13,315 nt of DNA, from the NCBI GenBank assembly GCA_016205905.1, contig JACQSP010000012.1:1-13315 (forward strand), read 5' to 3'. Shown here in pieces: positions 1-6,143 of the stretch. Position numbers and translations under genes: made by a program. The notes beneath the pieces were generated by a model. The model worked only from the letters and a program-made list of their open reading frames with translations. It searched no databases and was not told the DNA's origin. Each line of letters starts with the position of its first letter. The stretch's first letter is position 1. The DNA comes from Candidatus Woesearchaeota archaeon. GTDB taxonomy: Archaea; Nanobdellota; Nanobdellia; Woesearchaeales; DSVV01.

Positions 1-1
1 A

Positions 2-781
2 AAAAATATTAAGAAATTAAAAGGGGATAATTTATCTTCTTCAGTAAAAGAATATTATAATTTATTAAAAGAATTTCTTATTTTTGGCGGGTATCCTGAG
101 GTAGCATTAAAAGCCACAAAAGATGAGAAAATAAGTGTTTTGTCCAGTATTTTTGATTTATATGTAAAGAAAGATCTTGTAGAATACCTTAACATTGAAA
201 AAATATTAAGTATGAAAAAACTAATTGAATTCTTAGCAGTAAACAATGGCCAGAAAATAAAATATGAGAAGATATCACAACTAACACAATTGAATTTTGA
301 GGAGATAAGAAAATTTATTGAAATACTCAAGGAAACATATATAATAGAAATATTAAGGCCTTACTATACTAACAAAAATAAAGAACTTGTTAAAATACCA
401 AAGATTTATTTTATAGACATCGGTGTAAGAAACTTTTTTATCAATAATTTTAATGACTTATCACTGAGAGAGGATTCTGGATTCATGTTTGAAACATTTG
501 TATTATCTGAACTTAAAAAACAAGGGAATCAAAATTTAAGATTCTGGCAAGACAAAAATGGATATGAAATTGATATAATCCTTGAGAAAGATTCTATGTT
601 AATGCCTGTGGAAATAAAGTTTAAGCAAAGCATTAAATTAGATGACTTTAAGGGACTGAATGCATTTCTTAAAGAATACAAAAAAACAAAGAAAAGCTAT
701 TTAATTAATCTTGGCTCACAAAAAACAGAAAGAAAAATAAATCTGCTTTTGCCATACAATTTGGATGTAATATATAGTTAA
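2..781 (+). CDS. AAA-family ATPase, DUF4143-type C-terminal part (5' end outside window)
   Basis: The frame is open from base 2, so this is the C-terminal 259 residues of a gene whose ATPase half lies upstream of the window. Seen: an FGGYPEV segment near residues 28-34 of the fragment, typical of the linker before DUF4143, then a winged-helix-like stretch. A C-terminal PD-(D/E)xK-like core follows, with Asp191 (in a YEIDII segment) and Glu204-x-Lys206 (VEIKF). This layout is known from the large archaeal/bacterial family of ATP-binding proteins with a P-loop AAA domain, DUF4143 and a nuclease-like tail. Their biochemical role is poorly known and they are often mobile or expanded in archaea. 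The last codons and the TAA stop form part of the 5' arm of hairpin A1, so the gene abuts array A with no spacer. A TTG at 140 could be mistaken for a start, but the upstream frame is clearly coding. Family assignment is confident; function is not. Confidence 0.85.
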   Translation, partial: KNIKKLKGDNLSSSVKEYYNLLKEFLIFGGYPEVALKATKDEKISVLSSIFDLYVKKDLVEYLNIEKILSMKKLIEFLAVNNGQKIKYEKISQLTQLNFEEIRKFIEILKETYIIEILRPYYTNKNKELVKIPKIYFIDIGVRNFFINNFNDLSLREDSGFMFETFVLSELKKQGNQNLRFWQDKNGYEIDIILEKDSMLMPVEIKFKQSIKLDDFKGLNAFLKEYKKTKKSYLINLGSQKTERKINLLLPYNLDVIYS

Positions 782-930
782 GTGACGTAAATTGTTATAC
801 AAATCGTGTCACTTACTATATTTGAAGGACATAACAATTGTATAAATATTTATGTCCTTCATTATAGTCATGGACATTAATAAAAGGGTATGTGGACTTT
901 AACTAAATAGATACGTATAATGAAGTCTAC
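772..930. repeat. Hairpin array A (tandem inverted repeats between convergent genes)
   Basis: Four units. A1: arms 772-786 and 808-821, 14 bp with one bulged T; the 5' arm contains the stop codon of the upstream gene. A2: arms 824-834 and 850-860, 11 bp perfect (GAAGGACATAA), 15-nt loop. A3: a left arm at about 864-882 (TATAGTCATGGACATTAATAA region) whose right arm is missing. A4: arms 892-901 and 921-930, 10 bp with two G-T pairs. A3 and A4 are near-identical to D2 and D3 at 13216-13303, where the same units are intact. A weaker 6-bp stem (AATAAT 934-939 / ATTATT 947-952) follows. The array lies between convergent genes, so a role in termination or as a boundary is possible, but no function can be read from the sequence. 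Confidence 0.75.
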
Positions 931-967
931 CGCAATAATGTTCTCGATTATTTTGTGCTTTTAGTAA

Positions 968-989
968 ATTCTAAAACAATTCAAAACAA
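968..989 (-). terminator. Possible U-rich terminator of the MutS-like gene
   Basis: Directly after the stop codon, the minus strand reads through two TTGTTTT-type runs (AATTGTTTT repeated). Archaeal RNA polymerase terminates at such U-rich tracts without needing a hairpin. Inference only. Confidence 0.3.
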
Positions 990-2789
990 TTAGAACTCTC
1001 TTTGTTTCATTAGTAAATCCAAAGATGCTTCATCCATCCCTGCATCTCTGGCACATACCTCACCAATGCTTTTTCCTACACCGGGAATGACTTTATAATA
1101 AAAAGTAACGCCCTTTTCAGTAAGCTCACATTTAAGCTGAACAGGCACTGCGCCGTTATATGCTCCATCTTTATTCTCTTCCACCTCGAGGGCAACTCTT
1201 CTGTCCTGTGTTGTTAAAGTCACAGCTGAACCTATTCTAAGCAAATTTCTAAGTATAATTAAAGATTGCTTATAACAATCTTCTGGATCAGTGCCTTCAA
1301 AATCATCTATACAAACCAAACTTCTTGGTGTAGCTTTTTCCAGTATTTCTCTGCCTCTGACAAGAGAATGCAAATATCTTCCTTCACCAATTTGCTCTTT
1401 AGAAGCAGGCCTTAATGTGAAAATATAATCAGCAACACTCATCTCTCCTGTTTCAAGAGGTATAGGCGCACCAGCTTGTGCTAAGACCTGAAGTTTAGGC
1501 AAAGTAAATCCATAAACTGTTTTTCCCCCTGTGTTTGGGCCTGTTATTACAAGTCCTCTGGTTTGTGCATCAAAATGATAGTCGTTTGGGACAACTCTTT
1601 CTTGGTTAAGCAATAAATAAGGATCAGCTGGTTTAGTGAGAGCAACAACGTATCTGTCGGATTGTTCCAACGACGGAAATTTGACAAAGACAGGGAATAA
1701 TCTTCTTTCTAAGCTTGCAAGAGAGCAATATGCTTCAATCACACCCATTGTATAATATAAACTAAAAACTGCATCTTTGTCTATATAATGGTGTCTTATT
1801 ATTTCTAAATTTAAGCTGAGCCCAGTTATTGGGTAGTGCACATTAATAGGTTCGCCATCCTTTCTCGGTGTTAGTCTAAATTGGCCTGTTGTGAGATCTA
1901 CTCTTATATGTGCATCTGAAAGTGCTCTCAAAATTGGTGATACTCTGTTTAAAGTATCTATTACCTGTTGACTTAGTGAATGCTCCCATGTTTCTGGATG
2001 TAAATTCATAATCTCTGTGTCAGAGCCGTCTATAATGCTTTCATAGAACTTTCTAACTTTGTCTTTTCTTAGCAAGTGCTCTAAATTAGCGCAAATTTCT
2101 TTTAATCTATCAGATTTAGCCTGCCGAAGAAATGATAAAATGTGAGGTATTTGGGCTAGATACATTCTTGCAGCCAGAAATGTTTCTTGTCGAGGCGGAG
2201 CATCACCTTGCTGTGGAAAACAATACTCAGTAAAGCCGTTTTCGCTTATAGCCATGCTGGAAAAGTAAGGATATAATGCATCCATTAATTGAGGAGTATC
2301 TGCAAGTTCCTTAATTGCTGATGCCCTCTTGTTAATTTCTTTGATATCTCTCAGAGGAAAATGCACTAAATATTCAAGCATTCTATGGCCTGTATCTGTT
2401 TGAGTTTTGTCAAATGCTTCAACTAACTCATGTAAATTTAAATTTCTCATAGTTACTTCATCAATAACCATGCCTTTTCTTGCAGCAGGAACAATTTCCA
2501 TATCTGCTAAATCAACAGGATATCTTAAACCAGAAATTATTGTGTCAGAAGGGTCTAAAACATCTAGTTCCAATTGATGATCATTCCACCAATCAACGTT
2601 AGCGTTTATGTTGGTATCTGTTTCTTCATCTTCATCATCTGATTCGACAGATGTATCTCCTGTATTCCCTCTTCGTCTTCCTATATGTCCTTCCCTTCTC
2701 AAATTTTTAAGTATATTGTCTAGTTCTCTTTCACTTAATTTTCCACTTGTTCCACTTGAACCACTTGAACGGCGCCTTCCTTCTTCCAT
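990..2789 (-). CDS. MutS-family ATPase lacking the mismatch-recognition domain
   Basis: 599 residues. Residues 1-65 are a polar low-complexity tail (Arg/Ser/Gly-rich, then Asp/Glu-rich at about 49-57). Residues ~125-160 match the start of the MutS core domain III (TDTGHRMLEYLVHFPLRD). A helical lever region runs to about 400, then the ATPase: Walker A GPNTGGKT 417-424, the EGRYLHSL signature region ~469-476, and a Walker B region LVCIDDFEGTDPED ~491-504. The GTDPED ending resembles MutS2, but there are no KOW or Smr domains and no MutS domain I with its Phe-x-Glu wedge. The usual catalytic Asp-Glu of Walker B reads Asp-Asp, and the H-loop His (THxHEL in MutS) is replaced (TTQDRR 526-531). It probably binds ATP and clamps or remodels DNA, but mismatch repair should not be assumed. 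The start is supported by a TATA box 26 bp upstream, which implies a leaderless mRNA. Confidence 0.85.
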   Translation of the reverse strand: MEEGRRRSSGSSGTSGKLSERELDNILKNLRREGHIGRRRGNTGDTSVESDDEDEETDTNINANVDWWNDHQLELDVLDPSDTIISGLRYPVDLADMEIVPAARKGMVIDEVTMRNLNLHELVEAFDKTQTDTGHRMLEYLVHFPLRDIKEINKRASAIKELADTPQLMDALYPYFSSMAISENGFTEYCFPQQGDAPPRQETFLAARMYLAQIPHILSFLRQAKSDRLKEICANLEHLLRKDKVRKFYESIIDGSDTEIMNLHPETWEHSLSQQVIDTLNRVSPILRALSDAHIRVDLTTGQFRLTPRKDGEPINVHYPITGLSLNLEIIRHHYIDKDAVFSLYYTMGVIEAYCSLASLERRLFPVFVKFPSLEQSDRYVVALTKPADPYLLLNQERVVPNDYHFDAQTRGLVITGPNTGGKTVYGFTLPKLQVLAQAGAPIPLETGEMSVADYIFTLRPASKEQIGEGRYLHSLVRGREILEKATPRSLVCIDDFEGTDPEDCYKQSLIILRNLLRIGSAVTLTTQDRRVALEVEENKDGAYNGAVPVQLKCELTEKGVTFYYKVIPGVGKSIGEVCARDAGMDEASLDLLMKQREF

Positions 2790-2810
2790 TTAAGCATGGG
2801 ATACATAAAT

Positions 2811-2820
2811 TATTTATAAA
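2811..2820 (-). promoter_or_regulatory. TATA box of the MutS-like gene
   Basis: The minus strand reads TTTATAAATA, centred about 26 bp upstream of the ATG (2789-2787). No ribosome binding site precedes the ATG, so transcription probably begins at the start codon, as is common in archaea. Confidence 0.65.
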
Positions 2821-2853
2821 TATTACTATTCTAAAGTGGAAAACAAATATGAA

Positions 2854-2877
2854 TTACCCAATCACAAAGGGGGGTAA
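2854..2877. repeat. Small inverted repeat TTACCC/GGGTAA
   Basis: Arms 2854-2859 and 2872-2877, 6 bp, 12-nt loop, lying upstream of the MutS-like gene promoter. It is short enough to be chance. Confidence 0.3.
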
Positions 2878-2916
2878 AATTAGGCAAATCCAAAAGTTTT
2901 ATTGAACATGAAAATG

Positions 2917-2996
2917 ACTCGATTATAATCGAGTGTTTTATGTGATTTGCTCTATTATGTTCGAGTGTTTTTGATGATTCAGTCGATTATAATCGA
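2917..2996. repeat. Three palindromes on an exact 32-bp period (2.5 tandem 32-bp repeats)
   Basis: Copy 1 is an 18-bp perfect palindrome, ACTCGATTATAATCGAGT (2917-2934). Copy 2 (2950-2965) is a degenerate version, CTCTATTATGTTCGAG. Copy 3 (2983-2996) is perfect, TCGATTATAATCGA. The shared core starts at 2919, 2951 and 2983, exactly 32 bp apart. The spacers are also related (GTGTTTT...TGATT). Thirty-two base pairs is about three helical turns, so three dimeric proteins would sit on the same face of the DNA. The site lies between the divergent MutS-like and enolase genes. It is best read as an operator or iteron-like cluster for an unknown DNA-binding protein. Confidence 0.8.
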
Positions 2997-3016
2997 AAGA
3001 TTGAACAATTTAGCTA

Positions 3017-3071
3017 TAGGAAATAACTTTAATTTTCGGATAAATGGAAATGGGTGTAAAGTTATTTCCTA
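3017..3071. repeat. 14-bp inverted repeat B0
   Basis: Perfect arms TAGGAAATAACTTT (3017-3030) and its complement (3058-3071) with a 27-nt loop. The 5' arm is preceded by CTA, giving the CTATAG junction seen at other hairpins in the window. The 3' arm shares its last two bases with the next fold-back. Confidence 0.8.
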
Positions 3072-3127
3072 ATAATCAAATCACTTTCAGCAGGTCACTT
3101 GCGTTCCGATTATTAAAGGGATTTGAT
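3070..3127. repeat. Two interleaved, competing 8-bp inverted repeats
   Basis: TAATAATC (3070-3077) can pair with GATTATTA (3108-3115). ATCAAATC (3075-3082) can pair with GATTTGAT (3120-3127). The order is a-b-a'-b', and a and b overlap by three bases. The two stems therefore either exclude one another or form a shortened pseudoknot. The enclosed segment 3083-3107 is less AT-rich than its surroundings. No known RNA family is recognised. Confidence 0.55.
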
Positions 3128-3206
3128 ATAATTACACAATGACAGACATAAAAATATATAAATCTATACATCTAGAAAAGCTTATTATTAGCAATATCCT
3201 TTAGAT

Positions 3207-3443
3207 TATACTAAAATTCTTTGATGTTCGAACAAAAATCAAGGACTTTTAGTATAGTGGCGAACTTTAATATTTGATCAATTTTGTTAAAGTTCGCGTA
3301 TAGTGGAGGAACTAAATATCCTTATCTAATTTGTTTAGTTCCTCCTATATTGCAATGGCAAATTGAATAAACTAAAGTTTAGTGCCATTGCAATATATAG
3401 GCACGAAATTTATGCTCAATTATTAATGTTCGTGCCTATATAT
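3207..3443. repeat. Hairpin array B (five head-to-tail hairpins upstream of enolase)
   Basis: B1: arms 3207-3216/3247-3256, 10 bp, extended inward by 8 more pairs (3218-3225/3238-3245, one G-T) after one mismatch; the 12-nt loop contains the palindrome GTTCGAAC. B2: 3260-3270/3287-3297, 11 bp, GCGAACTTTAA. B3: 3305-3316/3334-3345, 12 bp, GGAGGAACTAAA. B4: 3346-3360/3383-3397, 15 bp. B5: 3393-3407/3429-3443, 15 bp. Apart from the B1 extension, all stems are perfect. B3 and B4 abut exactly, and B4 and B5 share the five bases 3393-3397, so their basal pairs compete. Junctions read TATAGTGG (B1/B2 and B2/B3) or TATAT/TATAG. Stem sequences differ between units while pairing is kept. The last arm may overlap the enolase TATA box. 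Confidence 0.85.
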
Positions 3444-3474
3444 GAGAGAATATAAGTATTTATCAAAAGAGGTG
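3435..3474 (+). promoter_or_regulatory. Enolase promoter region and ribosome binding site
   Basis: GAGGTG at 3469-3474 lies 5 bases before the ATG and fixes the start. Two TATA candidates exist. CCTATATAT (3435-3443), in the right arm of hairpin B5, would give a short leader containing the binding site. AATATAAGT (3449-3457) would place transcription start at the ATG and leave the binding site untranscribed. The first fits better, and if correct it puts the TATA box inside a hairpin stem. Confidence 0.5.
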
Positions 3475-3479
3475 CCATC

Positions 3480-4805
3480 ATGACAAGCTTTAAAACAACA
3501 AAAACAAATTCATTTAAAATTACAAAGATTCATGCACGAGAAATTTTAGATTCTCGAGGCAATCCAACTGTCGAGGCAGAAGTCTACACCGCATCAGGAA
3601 TGGCTTATGGCAGGGTTCCAAGCGGCGCATCTACAGGAATTCATGAAGCCCTTGAAATGAGAGACGGCGATAAAAAAAGATATCTTGGCAAAGGTGTTCT
3701 TAAGGCAGTTAATAATGTAAACACCTTAATCGCAAAAAAACTAAAAGGTATGGATTTAAGGAGCCCTAAACTTATTGACCAGGCAATGATAGAGCTAGAC
3801 GGCACAGTCAATAAATCAAAGTTGGGTGCAAACGCTATATTAAGCGCAAGTTTGGGATGTGCAAACCTGCTGGCAAAATTAGAGAACAAGCCGCTTTATT
3901 CTATTCTTGGCAATGGGAAAAAATCAGAAATACTGCTGCCGATTCCTTTTTTGAATGTGATCAATGGAGGCAAACACGCTGCAAACAAGATTGCATTCCA
4001 AGAATTTATGATTGCTCCTTTTGGAAAGAATTTCAGGGAAAGCTTGAGAATGGGCGCAGAGGCTTACCATCAGCTGAAAAAAGAGATTTCAGAGAAATAC
4101 GGCAAAGAGTCAACAAATGTAGGCGACGAAGGCGGCTTTGCCCCGAAAATTGAGCACGTCGAGCATGCACTGAATCTTCTGGTAAAAACAATAGATTCTC
4201 TCGGCTATAAAAAGCAGATAAAAATAGCAATCGACGCTGCTGCTTCTGAATTTTATCATCATGGGTATTATCATGTCGACGGGAGAAAGTTCGGAAGCGG
4301 CAGAATGATAGATTTCTATGAGCATCTCGTCAAGAATTATCCAATCATTTCTCTCGAAGATCCGTTTGAGCAGGATCATTTTCTGCCGTGGAAAGAGCTG
4401 AGAGAAAGAATTGGCAAAGATAAAAGCTGGGCGTGCGGCGGCAAAGGAATACAGATTGTCGGCGATGATTTATTGTGCACAAACCCAAACCGAATAAAAA
4501 TGGCTCTTGACAGGAATATGTGCAACGCATTATTATTAAAGGTAAACCAAATCGGAACATTAAGCGAGGCAATTAACGCTGCAAAGCTTGCAATGAAAAA
4601 CAATTGGAGTGTAATGGTGAGCCATCGTTCAGGCGAGACAGAGGATTCGTTTATAGCTGATTTAGCTGTTGCGCTTGGCTGCGGGCAAATAAAAAGCGGA
4701 GCGCCATGCAGAAGCGAAAGACTGGCCAAATACAATCAATTAATGAGAATAGAAGAAGAGCTTGGAAATAAAGCGAGGTATGCGGGGAATGTGATGAGGT
4801 GTTAG
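3480..4805 (+). CDS. eno: Enolase (phosphopyruvate hydratase)
   Basis: Converts 2-phosphoglycerate to phosphoenolpyruvate in glycolysis/gluconeogenesis; cytoplasmic, Mg-dependent. 441 residues, full length. Seen: N-terminal ARxILDSRGNPTVE motif (19-32), flexible loop SGAST (48-52), GDEGGFAP with the catalytic Glu217 (215-222), metal ligands Asp252, Glu293 (SLEDPF) and Asp329 (VGDD), catalytic Lys354 (LLKVNQIGT), the signature SHRSGETEDS (381-390) and Lys405 in IKSGAPCRSER. A short N-terminal extension of about 11 residues precedes the usual start. About nine extra residues, including a Gly/Cys-rich segment (~316-323), lie just before VGDD. All catalytic residues are present, so it should be active. 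It stands alone behind hairpin array B; its pathway neighbour gpmI is about 1.8 kb downstream, with the HEPN/MNT pair between them. Confidence 0.97.
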   Translation: MTSFKTTKTNSFKITKIHAREILDSRGNPTVEAEVYTASGMAYGRVPSGASTGIHEALEMRDGDKKRYLGKGVLKAVNNVNTLIAKKLKGMDLRSPKLIDQAMIELDGTVNKSKLGANAILSASLGCANLLAKLENKPLYSILGNGKKSEILLPIPFLNVINGGKHAANKIAFQEFMIAPFGKNFRESLRMGAEAYHQLKKEISEKYGKESTNVGDEGGFAPKIEHVEHALNLLVKTIDSLGYKKQIKIAIDAAASEFYHHGYYHVDGRKFGSGRMIDFYEHLVKNYPIISLEDPFEQDHFLPWKELRERIGKDKSWACGGKGIQIVGDDLLCTNPNRIKMALDRNMCNALLLKVNQIGTLSEAINAAKLAMKNNWSVMVSHRSGETEDSFIADLAVALGCGQIKSGAPCRSERLAKYNQLMRIEEELGNKARYAGNVMRC

Positions 4806-4906
4806 GAAGTAGGTTTTCTTAATAAATGTGATAAATGGCTTGGATGTTAAAAAATAACACTAGTTAGATATAAATTTAGAGACGATAAACAGCAGAAGAT
4901 AGTTAT

Positions 4907-4989
4907 TTATTACCAAAAACAGTAATAAATTATTACCAAAAATAGTAAAATATATATATTAAAAGCAATTTTATTACTAAAAATGGTAA
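4907..4989. promoter_or_regulatory. Three 19-bp operator-like repeats around the HEPN/MNT promoter
   Basis: The motif TTATTACYAAAAAYRGTAA occurs at 4907-4925, 4930-4948 and 4971-4989, with start-to-start distances of 23 and 41 bp. Each contains the imperfect dyad TTAC-N8-GTAA. Copies 1 and 2 also form a dyad with each other (GTAATAA-A-TTATTAC, 4922-4936). Copy 2 ends just before the TATA box and copy 3 covers the start codon. A protein bound here would block transcription, which fits autorepression by the HTH-carrying partner encoded downstream. Confidence 0.75.
4951..4963 (+). promoter_or_regulatory. TATA box of the HEPN/MNT operon
   Basis: TATATATATTAAA, centred about 26 bp upstream of the ATG at 4983. 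There is no ribosome binding site before that ATG, so a leaderless transcript is likely. It is sandwiched between operator-like copies 2 and 3. Confidence 0.65.
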
Positions 4990-5498
4990 ATTTAGATAAA
5001 ACATGGGAAATAATGGACATTACAGAGAAGGAGAATTATGTTAAATGGCACAATTATGCATATAAGGATGATTTAGAAGCAGCTGAGCTGTTGGTAGAAA
5101 AACATCCCAGAAATGCAATAGTGCTTGGCTATTATTCAATGCATAATATTTCTAAAAAATATTTGGGTGATGTGTTCAGTATAAAAATACCAAAAGATGA
5201 CACACATAGCATGACACTAAAAGCACTGAAAGAGAAGATTGCTAAAGAAGCAACAAAGAGAAGAGTAATTGAACTAATGAAACTAGCGCAAAAAGAATAT
5301 GAAATCTTCTCTAAACCTAAACCCGAACTTTTGTCTATGTTATTAAGATATGGAAAATCAGAAAGGTCTACACAAAGTTATTATCATTCACCACAAATAT
5401 CTAAAACAGATGATTCAGTAGGGAGTAAAAAAGCACAGGATTTTCTCAATAATATAGTCAAACCTTTCATAAAAATTATGAAGGAGCTGGATATATGA
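4983..5498 (+). CDS. HEPN-domain protein, probable toxin partner of the downstream nucleotidyltransferase
   Basis: 171 residues, predicted all-helical. Residues ~22-62 (including DDLEAAELL and YYSMHNISKKYLG) look like the first HEPN helices. Arg128-x6-His135 (RSTQSYYH) fits the R-x4-6-H catalytic motif of HEPN ribonucleases. A C-terminal helix (AQDFLNNIVKPFI, ~151-163) follows. Known family: HEPN proteins paired with MNT nucleotidyltransferases form type VII-like toxin-antitoxin modules in which HEPN acts as an RNase and MNT modifies or neutralises it. The stop overlaps the next ATG (ATGA), so the two are translationally coupled. The leaderless promoter carries three operator-like repeats. 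The HEPN assignment rests on motif and neighbour rather than overall similarity, so it is moderately confident. Confidence 0.7.
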   Translation: MVNLDKTWEIMDITEKENYVKWHNYAYKDDLEAAELLVEKHPRNAIVLGYYSMHNISKKYLGDVFSIKIPKDDTHSMTLKALKEKIAKEATKRRVIELMKLAQKEYEIFSKPKPELLSMLLRYGKSERSTQSYYHSPQISKTDDSVGSKKAQDFLNNIVKPFIKIMKELDI

Positions 5499-6100
5499 TA
5501 GATAATATTTTAGGAAACAAAGTGATTATAAGAATCTTAAGATTTTTACAATTATCTCAAAATAGATTTTTCTCTTTTTTAGAAATAGAAAAGTATGTCG
5601 GGGCCGGTAGGGCAGGAATTATGTTGGCATTAAAAAAATTAGAATATTATAACATGGTGTATGTTGAAAAGAAAGGGGGTAAAAGATACAAATTAAAATT
5701 AGACAATCCAATTATTGAAAAGTTAACACCATTACTAGAGTATGAAAATAGTTTTTTCCAGGGAATTGACCCAAAAAAATTAAATGTAATCTCCAATTTT
5801 GAAAATGACTGCATTAAAAATATTGAAGGATTAAAAGAAGTTAAATTATTTGGATCTGTAGCAAAAGGCAAAGCAAAAGATAAATCAGATATTGATGTTT
5901 TTATTTTGGTTGGGAAAGGTAGGAACACATCTCTGTTAAAGACAACATTAGAAGAAATAAAAGAAAAATATGCAGACAAGTATGAGATACAAACAGTCTT
6001 AATGGATGAAAAAGAGTTTGAAGATAGAAAAAAAGAACCATTGATAAATGAAATTATGAAAACAGGGATAAGCATTATCCTAAAAAGCAAAGTGCTTTGA
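5495..6100 (+). CDS. HTH-MNT nucleotidyltransferase, probable antitoxin and autorepressor
   Basis: 201 residues in two parts. Residues ~1-75 form a winged helix-turn-helix: helices through ~20 and 27-34, a recognition-type segment VGAGRAGIMLALKKLEYYNMV at 35-55, and a basic wing VEKKGGKRYKL. Residues ~95-195 form a minimal nucleotidyltransferase: Gly120-Ser121 followed by Ser131-Asp132-Ile-Asp134, the GSx10SDxD signature of the Pol-beta fold MNT family. The third acidic residue is not certain; the candidate region is YEIQTVLMD, 163-171. MNT proteins paired with HEPN toxins are known to AMPylate or otherwise neutralise them. The fused DNA-binding domain suggests it also represses its own operon through the 4907-4989 repeats. 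It starts inside the HEPN stop codon. A 6-bp hairpin (6084-6098, AAAGCA/TGCTTT, 3-nt loop) overlaps its stop. Confidence 0.8.
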   Translation: MIDNILGNKVIIRILRFLQLSQNRFFSFLEIEKYVGAGRAGIMLALKKLEYYNMVYVEKKGGKRYKLKLDNPIIEKLTPLLEYENSFFQGIDPKKLNVISNFENDCIKNIEGLKEVKLFGSVAKGKAKDKSDIDVFILVGKGRNTSLLKTTLEEIKEKYADKYEIQTVLMDEKEFEDRKKEPLINEIMKTGISIILKSKVL

Positions 6101-6143
6101 AGTCACAAAATTAATAAAGTTGTTAAGACAAAAAGTAGAATTA

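Noticed and set aside
140..781. TTG at 140 as the start of the first gene
   Set aside because: The same frame is open to base 2 and encodes the conserved FGGYPEV segment, so the gene begins upstream of the window.
2608..2793. Ser/Leu-rich plus-strand frame
   Set aside because: It is the complement of the low-complexity Arg/Ser/Asp/Glu N-terminus of the MutS-like protein.
3070..3127. tRNA-like or other RNA gene in the less AT-rich stretch
   Set aside because: No T-loop (GGTTCRANYCC), no anticodon-arm geometry and no acceptor stem; only two short competing stems.
3139..3204. 21-codon frame (ATG at 3139)
   Set aside because: No ribosome binding site, no TATA at the leaderless distance, low-complexity AT-driven codons, and it ends against array B.
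3207..3443. CRISPR array
   Set aside because: Units are inverted repeats with different sequences; there is no constant direct repeat with unique spacers and no cas gene in the window.
3207..3443. Integron attC cassette array
   Set aside because: No integron integrase, no RYYYAAC/GTTRRRY core sites and no cassettes between the hairpins.
3857..4735. Several frames on both strands inside enolase
   Set aside because: Enolase is complete and conserved across this interval, so these are shadows of its codons.
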